Assembly: GCA_963665185.2 (NCBI GenBank)
Contig: CAXXPO010000006.1
Coordinates: forward strand, 1-64,000
DNA from: G963665185 sp963665185
Lineage (GTDB): Bacteria > Desulfobacterota > Desulfovibrionia > Desulfovibrionales > Desulfovibrionaceae
Direction of reading: 5' to 3'
DNA length: 64,000 nt
In this document: positions 53,782 through 63,923 of the stretch, piece by piece
How positions within the stretch are numbered: the first letter of the stretch is position 1
How the letters are laid out: each line of letters begins with the position of its first letter
The notes under the pieces: generated by a model
What the model was told of the DNA's origin: nothing
The model's input: the letters and a program-made list of their open reading frames with translations, nothing else
Database searches by the model: none
Made by a program: the position numbers and the translations under genes

Positions 53782-54894
53782 ATGAAAACATCAAGTCTCC
53801 CGGTTCTGATGTACCACTATATTTCCACATGGGAAAATCCCATTTCCGTGCACCCGGATATTTTCGAGGCGCACCTGCAAACCTTTACCCGCAAAGGGTA
53901 CAGGGGGATAGGTCTTGACGATGCCCAGGCCTACCTGCGCGACGGCATCACCCCGCCCGGACTGGCGGCCCATGAACGCCCCGCCCTGATCACATTTGAC
54001 GACGGCTTCCTGGACAACTACGTCCATGCATGGCCCCTGCTCAAAAAGCACGGGCACAAGGGCATCATCTTTGCCGTTACCGGAAAACTCGAATCCGGAG
54101 AACCACGCCCGACCATGGACGACGTGTGGAGCGGCGACATCGCACGCACCGACCTGCCCCGCGTGGACGCGCCCATACTTCAGGACAGCCTGGGCTACGA
54201 ACGACGCGAGGACCACTTCCTGAACTGGCAGGAAGTCCGGCGCATGGAAGAATCCGGCATCATCAGCGTACAGGCGCACTCACACAATCACGCGTCGGTA
54301 TTTCTTTCCAACGACTACGACGGATTCTACGCTCCCGGCCCCCGCAGCCGCACCTTCGACCGAATCCAAAATAATGTCCCCTGGGGCATGCCATGCTTCA
54401 AGGAAGGCCCTGCCCTGGCCAACCGGGCATTCATCCCGTCCGAGGATTTCCTGCAATTGCTCAGCTGGGAGCTGCCGAAGAACAAGGCCGACTGCGATGC
54501 CTACCTCAAGGATCAGGTCAAGGTGAAACGTTTGGAAAAGGTTCTGCACTCCATGCCGCTTGCCAAGTGGGGGCGCATGGAAGAGCCGGAAGAATTCCGC
54601 CAGCGTATCCGGTTGGAACTGACCCAATGCCGGGATGCCCTTGTCCAAAACGGGGGGATCCCGTCCGCCCTGGCCTGGCCTTGGGGAAAATACTCGCCGG
54701 AAGCGCTGAAGATAGGCAAGGAGCTTGGATTCGAGCTGTTCTTCGCCACCTCCATGGGTGCCAACCCGCCAGGTGCGACGGATCACATCCACCGTTTCAA
54801 GGCCAAACCCAAGCCGCCGACCTGGATGGCCCAGCGCCTGGACATCTACTCCAGAGCATGGCTGGCGCGGCTGTACGCCAAGGTTCGCATATAA
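53782..54894 (+). CDS. Polysaccharide deacetylase family protein (CE4)
   Basis: The 370-residue protein has VLMYHYIS at the N-terminus, the metal/catalytic motif TFDDGF near residue 71, and the zinc-binding motif HSHNH near residue 166, diagnostic of CE4 deacetylases. There is no clear signal peptide, so a cytosolic or peripheral location is likely. It would remove N-acetyl groups from a glycan; the polymer is unknown. It is divergent from cbpA and followed by a C-GCAxxG-C-C gene. Confidence 0.92.
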   Translation: MKTSSLPVLMYHYISTWENPISVHPDIFEAHLQTFTRKGYRGIGLDDAQAYLRDGITPPGLAAHERPALITFDDGFLDNYVHAWPLLKKHGHKGIIFAVTGKLESGEPRPTMDDVWSGDIARTDLPRVDAPILQDSLGYERREDHFLNWQEVRRMEESGIISVQAHSHNHASVFLSNDYDGFYAPGPRSRTFDRIQNNVPWGMPCFKEGPALANRAFIPSEDFLQLLSWELPKNKADCDAYLKDQVKVKRLEKVLHSMPLAKWGRMEEPEEFRQRIRLELTQCRDALVQNGGIPSALAWPWGKYSPEALKIGKELGFELFFATSMGANPPGATDHIHRFKAKPKPPTWMAQRLDIYSRAWLARLYAKVRI

Positions 54895-54970
54895 CGAACA
54901 ACGGCCCCCCGAAGGCCGGCGTACACGACGACTCAAAAGCCCCCGCTTGTCCAAACGAACAGGAGATTTC

Positions 54971-55468
54971 ATGCCGTCACAGCCACGGCCTTTTTCCGGC
55001 CCACACGTCTATCCCCCATGCATAGCCCGAGCCGAAGCCTACGGGAACTCCGGCTGCACCTGTGCCGAATCCGTGGCCCTGGCCTTTGGCCCAGCCTTGG
55101 GGATGGCCCCGGAAACCGCACGCAAAACAGCTTCCGGATTTGCCGGAGGTATAGGGCTGAGCGGCGCAACCTGCGGCGCAGTCACTGCCGCCATTCTCAT
55201 GATCGGCTTGCATTCCGGCCCGGAAACGCTCGAAGACGTGCAATCCCGTCAACAGACCTTGCGCATGGCCGGAGAATTCATGAAGCGATTCCGGACGCGG
55301 CACGGTTCCACAATCTGCAGGGAACTCTGCACAGCCGGTGATCCGCGTACAGAGGAAGGATCGCTGGCCATCCGCGCAAGCGGCATGCCGCGTGCGCTTA
55401 TTCGTAGCGCCTCGGAAATCCTGACAGAATTGCTCCAGGAAGCAGAGAGACAAACAAAGAAGCCGTAG
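54971..55468 (+). CDS. C-GCAxxG-C-C family-like protein
   Basis: The 165-residue cysteine protein has GNSGCTCAESVALAFG followed by GGIGLSGATCGAVTAAIL and a later ICRELC, which matches the C-GCAxxG-C-C pattern with some changes. Function is unknown; redox or metal roles are typical guesses. AGGAG lies seven bases before the ATG. It follows the deacetylase gene by 76 bases and converges on pdxA. Confidence 0.83.
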   Translation: MPSQPRPFSGPHVYPPCIARAEAYGNSGCTCAESVALAFGPALGMAPETARKTASGFAGGIGLSGATCGAVTAAILMIGLHSGPETLEDVQSRQQTLRMAGEFMKRFRTRHGSTICRELCTAGDPRTEEGSLAIRASGMPRALIRSASEILTELLQEAERQTKKP

Positions 55469-55480
55469 CGAAAAAAACGC

Positions 55481-56488
55481 CTACTCCGGACCTGCCACGG
55501 AAGCGGCGGCCAGTTCCAGAGCGGCCTGCAGGCCTCCGGTATCGGCCCGGCCCGTTCCCACCAGATCGTACCCCGTGCCGTGGTCCGGCGAAGTCCGAAC
55601 GAACGGCAGCCCAAGGGTGACGTTGACCGCCTCGCCGAAATGCAGCAACTTGAGAGGGCCAAGTCCCTGATCGTGATACATGGCCAAAACCGCTCCGAAT
55701 TCTCCCCGAACAGCGCGTCCGAACACCGTATCCGCAGGAAAAGGCCCGGCCACGGCCAGCCCCTCCGCCTGCAACTGCTTTACCGCAGGCCGGATAACGC
55801 GGACTTCCTCGTCCCCGATTAGGCCATCCTCACCAGCGTGGGGATTCAATCCGCAGACTGCCAGGGGCTTGTCCTTCTTTCCTGTTTTCTCCAGAAATTC
55901 CCGGATAAGCCGGGCGCAGAGCATGACCCGCCCCGCTGTGACAAGCCCGGCCACATCACGTAGCGGGGGATGGGTGGTGACCAGTCCCACGGACAACCTG
56001 GGGGCATGGAAGTACATGCAAATGGCGTCCTGCGCCAGACCGGAGCGTTGCGCCAGAAATTCGGTATGACCGGGGAAGACAAACCCGGCCTTGTTCAGCA
56101 TGGCCTTGTTCAACGGACAGGTGATCAAGGCCCCGGATCGCCACGACAGTATCATATCCAGAGCCATTTCCAGGGAGGCGCCGGCCGCCAGTCCGCCAGC
56201 CGCCGTGGCCTGTCCGGGGGTAAACGAAAATCCGTCCAACCCGGCAGGGACCAGAAGATGCAGACCTGATGCAGGCAGCGAGGCCCGAACATCGGAGCAG
56301 GCCAGGGAGGTCCAGAAGTGTTCCATCCCCCGGGCTGCACACCAATGCTCCAGAGGTTCCCGCGGACCGACAAGGACAATGGGACGGGATTCCAATATAC
56401 GGAAAAAACCGGCCCGTACCAACATACAGACCAATTCCGGCCCCAGACCGTTGGGATCGCCCAGCGTGATTATCAAAGGTTGTTTCAT
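55481..56488 (-). CDS. pdxA: 4-hydroxythreonine-4-phosphate dehydrogenase
   Basis: The 335-residue enzyme of pyridoxal phosphate synthesis shows TLGDPNGLGPEL at the start, PLNKAML and PGHTEFLAQ (first metal His), LNPHAGEDGLIG (second), and MYHDQGLGPLKLLHF (third), with TSPDHGTGYDL. It oxidises 4-phosphohydroxy-L-threonine with NAD. It sits 40 bases after glgB in the same direction, probably by chance of operon order. Confidence 0.96.
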   Translation of the reverse strand: MKQPLIITLGDPNGLGPELVCMLVRAGFFRILESRPIVLVGPREPLEHWCAARGMEHFWTSLACSDVRASLPASGLHLLVPAGLDGFSFTPGQATAAGGLAAGASLEMALDMILSWRSGALITCPLNKAMLNKAGFVFPGHTEFLAQRSGLAQDAICMYFHAPRLSVGLVTTHPPLRDVAGLVTAGRVMLCARLIREFLEKTGKKDKPLAVCGLNPHAGEDGLIGDEEVRVIRPAVKQLQAEGLAVAGPFPADTVFGRAVRGEFGAVLAMYHDQGLGPLKLLHFGEAVNVTLGLPFVRTSPDHGTGYDLVGTGRADTGGLQAALELAAASVAGPE

Positions 56489-56528
56489 GGCTCCAGCCTA
56501 CGCCCGGTCCGTATCATGAGCAAGAAGA

Positions 56529-58450
56529 TCAGGACGACGGCTTGAAAGCCACTCCTGCCAGTGGCGGCAAGGTGATTTCCAGATAATGGGAGCGCGGCCC
56601 CAAGTCCGAGGGCCTGGCGTGGGCTCCGAAGAAGTTCCCCAGGTCCGAGCCACCGTATATGGCTGCATCGGAGTTGAAAACCTCGCCCCAATGTCCGCCA
56701 TGCGGACATGCCAGCACATATCCTTCGCGGACCACGGGCGTAAAATTGAATGCCCAAAGCACAATCCCGCCCGAGCGTGACTTCCGCATGAAACTGATGG
56801 TGGAGGCCTGCCAGTCGTTGTGGTCTATCCACTCGAATCCGGGCCATTCATGATCCACCTGGTGCATGGCCGGTTCTTCCCGCAAGAATCGGTTCAGGTC
56901 CTGGACTGTCTTGGCAACGCCCCGGTGCGCGGGATAGTCGTACAGATTCCAGTCCAATGCGGCATCGGAATTCCACTCGTTCCACTGGCCGAACTCCGAC
57001 CCCATGAAAATGAGCTTCTTGCCGGGATGCGCCCACATGTAGCTGAGAAACAACCGCAGGTTGGCGAACTGCTGCCAGTAGTCTCCAGGCATTTTGGAAA
57101 TCAGCGCACCTTTACCGTGAACGACCTCGTCGTGCGAAACCGGCAGGATGAAGTTCTCGGTAAATGCGTAGAGCATGGAAAACGTGAGATTGTTGTGATG
57201 GTAGGAACGGTGCACCGGATTCTTTGTAAAGTATTCCAGGGTATCGTTCATCCAGCCCATGTTCCACTTAAAGGAAAAACCCAACCCCCCGGCATAGATG
57301 GGCCTCGACACGCCGGGCCAGGATGTGGACTCCTCGGCAATGACGCAGGCGCCGGGATAATGAGCATGCACAACCTTGTTCAGTTCGCGCAGGAACTCCA
57401 CTGCGTCGAGATTTTCGCGTCCGCCGAATTCGTTGGGAATCCATTCGCCGTCCTCTCGCGAATAGTCCAGGTAGAGCATGGAAGCCACGGCATCAATGCG
57501 CAAGCCGTCAAAATGGAATTCCTTGAGCCAGTACAGGGCATTGGCCAAAAGGAAATTGCGTACCTCGTGCCGGCCGTAGTTGAAAATAAAGGTGCCCCAG
57601 TCCGGGTGCTCCCCCCGGCGCGGATCTTCATGTTCGTACAGGGCGGTTCCGTCGAAACGCCCCAGACACCATTCGTCCTTGGGAAAATGTCCGGGAACCC
57701 AATCCAGATAAATACCGATCCCCTCGTTGTGCAGCCGGTCCACCAGATAGCGCAGGTCGTCCGGCTCCCCGTATCGGGATGTGGGTGCGAAATAATGGCT
57801 GGTCTGGTAGCCCCAGGACTGGTCCAGGGGATGCTCGGCCAGGGGCATGAACTCCACATGGGTGAAACCCAATTCCTTGAGGTAGGGAATCAGTTGGTCG
57901 GCCAGGTCGCGGTAGTTGAGGAACTGCCCGTATTCCTGGCCACCCCAACGCCAGGAACCGGGATGGATCTCGTAGACGCTTATGGGCTTGTCCAAAGGCA
58001 GACCGTGCGCTCGGCGCTGTTCCATCCACTGGTCATCGCCCCACGTGTATCCGTCCAAAGGCCAAAGGCGGGCCGCATTGCCCGGTCTGAGTTCGGCATA
58101 GATGGCGTACGGATCCGTCTTCAGACAGGTGTACCCGTTCTTGAATTCCACAGCGTACTTGTAACATGTTCCCTGGGCAAGCCCCGGAACAAAACAGGCC
58201 CATATTCCCGATGTTCCGACTGGATAAAGCGGATGCCGTCCGGCTTCCCAACCGTTGAAATCGCCCACAACACACACGCTGGCGGCATTGGGGGCCCAAA
58301 CCGCAAAGCGCCAGCCCATCGTTCCGGCCGTCGCTCATGGCATGCGCCCGCAAGAATACGGTAGATGTCCCAATGGACGCCTTTCCCGTAGAGGTACAGG
58401 TCGAAAGGCGGAATATACGAAGGTACACTTGTTTTGTTGGACACGGGCAA
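56529..58450 (-). CDS. glgB: 1,4-alpha-glucan branching enzyme GlgB, two frameshifts near its start
   Basis: The intact frame from 58319 gives 596 residues: a CBM48 domain (FAVWAPNAASVCVVGDFNGW), then a GH13 barrel with DWVPGHFP, GLRIDAVASMLYLDYS (nucleophile Asp), IAEESTSWPGV (acid Glu) and PVSHDEVVHGKG. The usual N-terminal part is present but split over two more frames: FDLYLYGKGVHWDIYRIL, then GAHAMSDGRN-like residues, with one extra base near 58352 and another near 58317. Removing both gives 639 residues from a TTG at 58450, or 637 from GTG at 58444. It adds alpha-1,6 branches to glycogen. Confidence 0.9.
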
Positions 58451-58692
58451 TCCATTTCCGCCAAAGGCGGACAGTTACAGAAAACAGAACACACGCGCTG
58501 CGCGTATCCGAAAAAAACCGGTCTACGCCAGCCGAAAAACCCACCGCCCCATCCGGGCTTTGACAGCCCAGGTAGATCCCGAAAAAACGAAACGCACGCT
58601 CCGGCCATCGGGACACCGTGAACAACAGTCAGGCTGTCGGGCCCCCTCACGGAACAGCTTCACAACACTTCCGGGAAGTCAGGCTTTCCTCT

Positions 58693-58997
58693 TTACACGC
58701 GAACTACGGAATTTTCGCAATTTCCGAATTCGCTGAACTCAAAGGTATCCGCCTCGACTTCGTTTTCCCAGATCCGGCCGTCCAGCAGATAACGGAACTG
58801 ATACTCGCGTCCGGCTTCCAGATCGAGAGTTTTCGTGAAGCCATCCTTCATCTTGCGCATGGGCATGGAAGCGGTATCCCATTCATTGAACTCCCCTACA
58901 AGATGCACTGTCCTTGCGCTGTTGGCCGCTTCCGCAGGCAGGGTGAAGCTGACTTTGCAGACCGGCTTGGATTTGAGATATTTCTTTTCAGCGACAT
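58693..58997 (-). CDS. Stand-alone CBM48 (isoamylase early-set) protein, frameshifted near its start
   Basis: From an ATG at 58997 the frame breaks after four codons; adding one A in the AAAA run near 58987 gives 101 residues beginning MSLKKKYLKSKP. The body VHLVGEFNEWDT, YQFRYLLDGRIWENE is a glycogen-binding early-set domain like those of branching enzymes. Single-domain proteins of this type occur beside glycogen genes and probably bind alpha-glucan. It lies between glgB and glgA, same direction. Confidence 0.8.
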
Positions 58998-59157
58998 GGC
59001 GTCCTCCGAAAAGGTTTTTTACATTGCCTTGGGCAATGTAATGATAAAGGCTTTATCCATTGTCTATGGTCATAAGGGCCACTGTGCAATATTTATTACG
59101 TCCCCCGGATGACATTTATTTTACACTTCCACGGTCGTCACCCGCTGGCGACGCTTC

Positions 59158-60609
59158 TTACACGTCCACTCCCAGTTCATTATACATGTCCATATAGTGG
59201 GTCGCGGAAAGGTCCCAGGTAAAGGCCTGGTTCATGGCACGCTCCACCATGGCGTTCCAGTAATACCTGTCTTCCCACATGCGCACCGCCGTCTTGACGG
59301 CCTTGTAGAACAATTTGCTGTCCGGCTCCTGAAAGGTGAAATCCCGTGGCCTGCGGCGACGGATACGGGATGATCGTATCCTTGAGTCCGCCCACCGCCG
59401 TTGCCACAGGAGGCGTTCCATACCGGCAGGGCGTACATCTGCGTAAGGCCGCACGGCTCGTAAACGCGACGGCATGAGAAAGATGTCACACCCTGCCTGG
59501 ATACGGTGGGCAAGGTCCTCGGTGTAGCTGACCTGCACGGAAAGCTGCCCGTGGTACTGCTCCATCATGTCCAGAAGTTTGGCCTCGGCCCGCAGGTCGC
59601 CCTCGCCCAGAACAACCACGGCCCACGCCCATTTTCATCAGCCGGGGAATGATGTCGATGAGCAGGTCGATGCCCTTTTGTGCCCGCAGCCGTCCGATGA
59701 ATCCCAGAATGGGTCTGTCCTCGAGCATGTCCGAAAGATAGAACTCCCGGATGAGTTTGCGTTTGCACCACATCTTTCCGGTCATACGCCCCGCCGAATA
59801 GCAAACTGGGCAGATACCTGTCGGCCTCCGGCGCCCAGACATCGTAATCCGCCCCGTTGAGAATGCCCCGGATGGACTCCCTGCGTTTCTGCAGAATGCC
59901 TTCCAGGCCGCAGCCGAATTGCGGGGTCAGAATCTCCTCCGCATAACTGGGGCTGACCGTCGTTATCATGTCGGAATAGGCAATGCCCGACTTGAGCAGG
60001 TTGAAGTCGCCGTAATACTCGCATCCGTCCATGTTCCAGGCCTCGGCGGGCAGTCCGGACTCGTTGAAGAGACGGGAGGAATACCGTCCCTGGAACGCCA
60101 GATTGTGAATGGTCAGCACGGTTTTCGTCCTGGCCCAAAAGGGATCGTACTTGCGAAGAAAGTGGACCCAGGTCGTCGCCAAAGCGGTCTGCCAGTCGTT
60201 GACATGGATCACCTGCGGCGGCGTCCCCAGTCTGCGCAGCCATTGCAGCGCTGCCCGGCAGAAGAAATTAAACCGCTCGCAGTTGTCGAAGTAATCGCCT
60301 TTGTAGGTATTGTAATAGGCCCTGCGGTCGAAGTACTCGTCGCGCTGCACAAAATAGACGGTAACCCCCCGGTACTGGGCTTGGTAGATTTCCGCGGTGA
60401 TAGGTTCCCAAGGGTATCCCACGGGGCAGTCCGGGGCCACCAGGCGCAATGGATGATCATTGGTTTTCAACCGTCCGTACAAAGGCGTTATGACCGCCAC
60501 GGGAAGACCGGACTTGGCGACTGCGGGGGGAAGCGCCCCCATGACGTCGGCCAACCCGCCCGGTCTTGGAAAAAGGAAACATTTCGGAAGTGATGAAAAC
60601 CAGCTTCAC
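59158..60609 (-). pseudogene. glgA: Glycogen synthase GlgA, six frameshifts
   Basis: The GT5 protein can be followed over the whole length but in shifting frames. Recognisable parts are TSEMFPFSKTGG (after correction), HVNDWQTALAT, TIHNLAFQGRYSS, ILNGADYDVW, ILGFIGRLRAQKGIDLL, YEPCGLTQMYAL and AVGGLKDTIIPYP. Breaks lie near 60560, 59810, 59628, 59467, 59425 and 59342; each is explained by one extra base. Removing six bases leaves exactly 482 codons, the normal GlgA size. The start is GTG at 60609 with GAGGAG upstream. It would extend alpha-1,4-glucan from ADP-glucose. Intact motifs favour sequence errors over real decay. Confidence 0.85.
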
Positions 60610-60880
60610 TATGCTCGCTCCTCAACAACAAATGTGGCACCCCCCGCCGAAAGACGGCACCACACCATAAAACAGCCCGGACACAAAAAACGTCCTTCCC
60701 CGCCCAAAGGCGGGTTCACCCCTTCTGTTCCCGACAACGGCCCGACAGCCCCACGCCGCCTAAAAACAACCTTGCGCGCATCTGGTATTGCGCATGGTTC
60801 TGGAATTTTTCTCTCGCCTTGCACTCCAACGGCTTTCAACGGCCAGCCAGCTTGCACCTCGTGCAGTAAATCCGGTCTGC

Positions 60881-61343
60881 TCAACGTTGCAACCGATCAA
60901 GCGACTGGAAAAAATCCAATACAATACGATTATGATCAAAAACCAAAGGTTCTGGCAAGGCACTCTGCAAATAAAATGCGGCCTTGGCAGCATCGTCCCC
61001 CGCCTGAAGAGCATCGGGATTTTTGGCAAGCCCCGTGTATACCACCGACAACGTGTGTCCCCGCGGATCGCGGTCCGGATCGGAGTACACACCGAGAAGG
61101 CCGGTCAGCACCACATCAAGGCCTGTTTCTTCACAAGCTTCCCGGACCGCGGCGCTTTGGGCGCATTCGCCGTAATCAATGAATCCGCCGGGCAATGCCC
61201 ACCCCAAAGGCTCGTTTTTTCCGACTGACCAGCACAATCCCTTTGACGGGATCATAGATGACGACATCCACCGTGGGCGTCGGGTTGGTGAACAGTTTGA
61301 CAGTTTTCCCGCAATAAGGGCACTCCGCCAAAGTTTGGCCCAT
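60881..61343 (-). CDS. Nudix hydrolase with N-terminal zinc ribbon, one frameshift
   Basis: The gene starts MGQTLAECPYCGK with GGGAGG upstream; the first frame reads to GIVLVSRK and the other frame continues NEPLGWALPGGF. One extra A in an A6 run near 61218 explains the break, giving 153 residues. The Nudix box is GGFIDYGECAQSAAVREACEETG, with all conserved Gly/Glu/Arg residues (seen in the downstream frame). These enzymes cleave nucleoside diphosphate-linked compounds; substrate unknown, perhaps a nucleotide sugar given the glgA neighbour. Between it and glgA lie 271 bases holding a small hairpin (60702-60717). Confidence 0.85.
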
Positions 61344-61912
61344 TTTTTCCTCCCGCAATTGTGCAAGCTTCCATCTGTGAGTGCGCCGAATTCCCGCCGG
61401 GCCCGGCAGTTGCCGCACCAAGGCACAAACCATCCATCCGGAATCGTTTCGAAGGATGGTATCCACCGATTGTAACATCACCATGAATAATTGAACAAAA
61501 AAGCACACCCAAGGCAACAATTCTTTTCCATCACAAATTCACTCCGCCACCCCAAAAAAATTCTTTTCAGAAAAACAGCCTGCACCACATTCACCTAAAT
61601 CGTGCGCCTTCCCCCATGTTCGATACCGAAAATAAAAATGTTGATTATCGCGCAAAAATAGCGTGAATAATTATTTTTTTCATCCCAATTAAATATTTTC
61701 GACCAAAAACGCTTGATTTTATGTAACATGAATTGCAATTTACAATCATCTTGCCCCCCATAGCCGGGGCTATGTTTTGCAAGACCCATAAAAAAAAATG
61801 ATAACCGATATAATCCACCGCCAAATAGGCAGACAGGTAGCCAACACACAGATAAAGGCTTTCAATTCATATATACGTGGATGGTCTACATCAACTCAAG
61901 AGGTGTGTTTTC
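61344..61912. other. AT-rich divergent regulatory region upstream of dhaK
   Basis: About 570 bases with no supported gene; 61600-61860 is notably AT-rich. A short hairpin CATAGCC-GG-GGCTATG lies at 61759-61774 followed by TTTT, and TGTAA with TTACA arms flank 61720-61745. These could be sites for a regulator of dihydroxyacetone metabolism or an attenuator, but I cannot name one. Confidence 0.5.
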
Positions 61913-62972
61913 ATGAAAAAGCTCATTAATGCCGTGGAAAATGTGGTGAAGGAACAACTTGAGGGCATGGCCCTTGCCCATCCGGAATTGACGGTCAAAA
62001 CCGAACCTTTTTACCTCTATCGGGCCGATGCCCCTGTAAAAGGCAAAGTGGCTCTCATTTCCGGCGGCGGCTCCGGCCACGAACCCATGCACGGAGGTTT
62101 TGTCGGCAAGGGAATGCTCGACGGCGCATGCCCCGGCGAAGTGTTCACTTCCCCCCACTCCCGACCAGATGTATGAATGCGCCAAAGCCGTGGACAGCGG
62201 CGAAGGGGTTCTGTTCATTGTAAAAAATTACACCGGCGATGTGATGAACTTCGAGACTGCCGCTGAACTGGTCGCAGCCGAAGGCATCAAGGTCCAGAAT
62301 ATTCTCATCGACGACGATGTGGCCGTCAAGGACAGCCTGTACACGGCAGGCAGGCGCGGAGTCGGAACAACGGTTCTGGCTGAAAAAATCGTCGGCGCCG
62401 CGGCCGATGCAGGCTACAACCTGGAAAAATGCGCCGACCTTTGCCGCAAGGTGAACCAGTACGGCCGTTCTTTCGGCGTAGCCCTGACGTCCTGCACGGT
62501 TCCGGCTGCGGGCAAACCCACGTTCGAGCTTGGAGAAACCGAAGTTGAAATGGGCATAGGCATCCACGGCGAGCCGGGCACCCATCGGATGCCCATCAAA
62601 TCCGTTGATGAAATGACCGAATATGTGGCGGAACAGATCATCGACGACCCTGCCTACACGCGGACCATCCGGGAATGGGACGGAAACGAATGGGCGGAAA
62701 AGACGCTTACGGATGAACCGTTCGCCAGCGGCGACAAGGTCATAGCCTTTGTAAACAGCATGGGTGGCACCCCCCTTTCCGAGCTGTACGGGGTGTACAA
62801 AAAACTGAACGACGTCTGCGAGGCCAAGGGAATCACCATTGTCCGCAATCTTATCGGCCCGTACATCACCTCTCTGGAAATGCAGGGGTTTTCCATCACC
62901 CTGCTCAAGGTGGATGACGAAATCCTCAAATTCTGGGACGCCCCGGTCAAAACCCCCGGACTCACCTGGTAA
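61913..62972 (+). CDS. dhaK: Dihydroxyacetone kinase subunit DhaK, one frameshift
   Basis: After removing one C from a C6 run near 62150 the gene encodes 352 residues. The N-terminal motif SGGGSGHEPMHGG and VKNYTGDVMNFE bind the substrate site, and the His that covalently holds dihydroxyacetone is in GIGIHGEPG. DhaK works with DhaL and the phosphocarrier DhaM, using PEP rather than ATP. The ATG at 61913 has AGAGGTG upstream. A structured 171-base gap separates it from dhaL. Confidence 0.9.
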
Positions 62973-62986
62973 ATGATGAAAGAGTA

Positions 62987-63023
62987 GTGTCTCTTCCGAT
63001 TTTATCTATGGAGACACATTTTT
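62987..63023 (+). terminator. Terminator-like hairpin between dhaK and dhaL
   Basis: GTGTCTC (62987-62993) pairs with GAGACAC (63011-63017), followed by ATTTTTC. It could reduce transcription into dhaL. Confidence 0.6.
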
Positions 63024-63076
63024 CGGGATTGGTCCCGCCTTTCGAAGCAATGCCGGAAAAGCGGGACCAATGCCCG
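63024..63076 (+). repeat. Second long hairpin between dhaK and dhaL
   Basis: ATTGGTCCCGC (63028-63038) is the exact reverse complement of GCGGGACCAAT (63061-63071), extended by CGGG and CCCG with one bulged G. The loop is 22 bases. It ends about 68 bases before dhaL. Confidence 0.7.
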
Positions 63077-63143
63077 GCAAGCACGCCAATCCCCTCCGCA
63101 AAAAGTTGTCTATCCGGGCACAGCCGCCCATTGGAGAATAAGA

Positions 63144-63776
63144 ATGTCCATGAAGAAAACCCAGCTCATTTCCTGGCTTGCCAAATTACACGATGTGTAT
63201 GCGGAAAAAGAGGCATACCTCACCGAGCTTGACGCCGCCATTGGAGATGCCGACCACGGAACCAACATGAACCGCGGCTTCAAGAAGGTGATGGAAAAAC
63301 TGCCCACGGTGGAAGACAAGGATATCGGAACAATCCTCAAAACCGTCGGAATGACTCTCATGTCCAGCGTCGGCGGAGCCAGCGGTCCCCTGTACGGCAC
63401 GTTCTGGATGAAGGGAGGCATGGCCCTGGCAGGGAAGGAGGAGCTGGATTCCACGGATTTCATGAATTTCATAGATGCGGGCGTCGGAGGAATCCTCCAG
63501 CGCGGCAGACCTGAGCCGGGCGACAAGACCATGTACGATTTCTGGGGTCCGGTTCTGGATGAAATCAAGACACGTGCCGCCAACGGGGAGGAGGTGTCCG
63601 CCATTGTGAACGCCGTTCTTCCCACGGGCGAAAAGGCCCTGCTTGCCACCATTCCCCTGCAGGCGAAAAAAGGACGCGCCAGCTACCTCGGGGAAAGAAG
63701 CATAGGGCATCAGGACCCTGGCGCAACATCGTCATACTACATGCTTGAAACCCTCGGGCAGATTCTCGCCGGATAG
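63144..63776 (+). CDS. dhaL: Dihydroxyacetone kinase subunit DhaL
   Basis: The 210-residue ADP-binding subunit has the magnesium motif AIGDADHGTNMNRG near residue 32, SSVGGASGPLYG (ADP loop) near residue 74, and SYLGERSIGHQDPGATSS near the end. It passes phosphate from DhaM to dihydroxyacetone on DhaK. GGAG lies eight bases before the ATG; the second ATG two codons later is an alternative. Confidence 0.95.
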   Translation: MSMKKTQLISWLAKLHDVYAEKEAYLTELDAAIGDADHGTNMNRGFKKVMEKLPTVEDKDIGTILKTVGMTLMSSVGGASGPLYGTFWMKGGMALAGKEELDSTDFMNFIDAGVGGILQRGRPEPGDKTMYDFWGPVLDEIKTRAANGEEVSAIVNAVLPTGEKALLATIPLQAKKGRASYLGERSIGHQDPGATSSYYMLETLGQILAG

Positions 63777-63923
63777 CACGGGAGATGAAAACTCCACGGG
63801 GATGAGGAATCCGCCATCCCCTGCTGCGTGGCCTGCCCGGCAAGACAACCAGAGCGGATGCCGTGCGTTTCAGGAACTTTTCCAGACACTTTTTCCCCGG
63901 TTCTTTTTGTGGAGCATGGTGAT

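Noticed and set aside
56820..58364. Open frame of 514 codons opposite glgB
   Set aside because: Antisense to GH13 catalytic motifs; shadow only.
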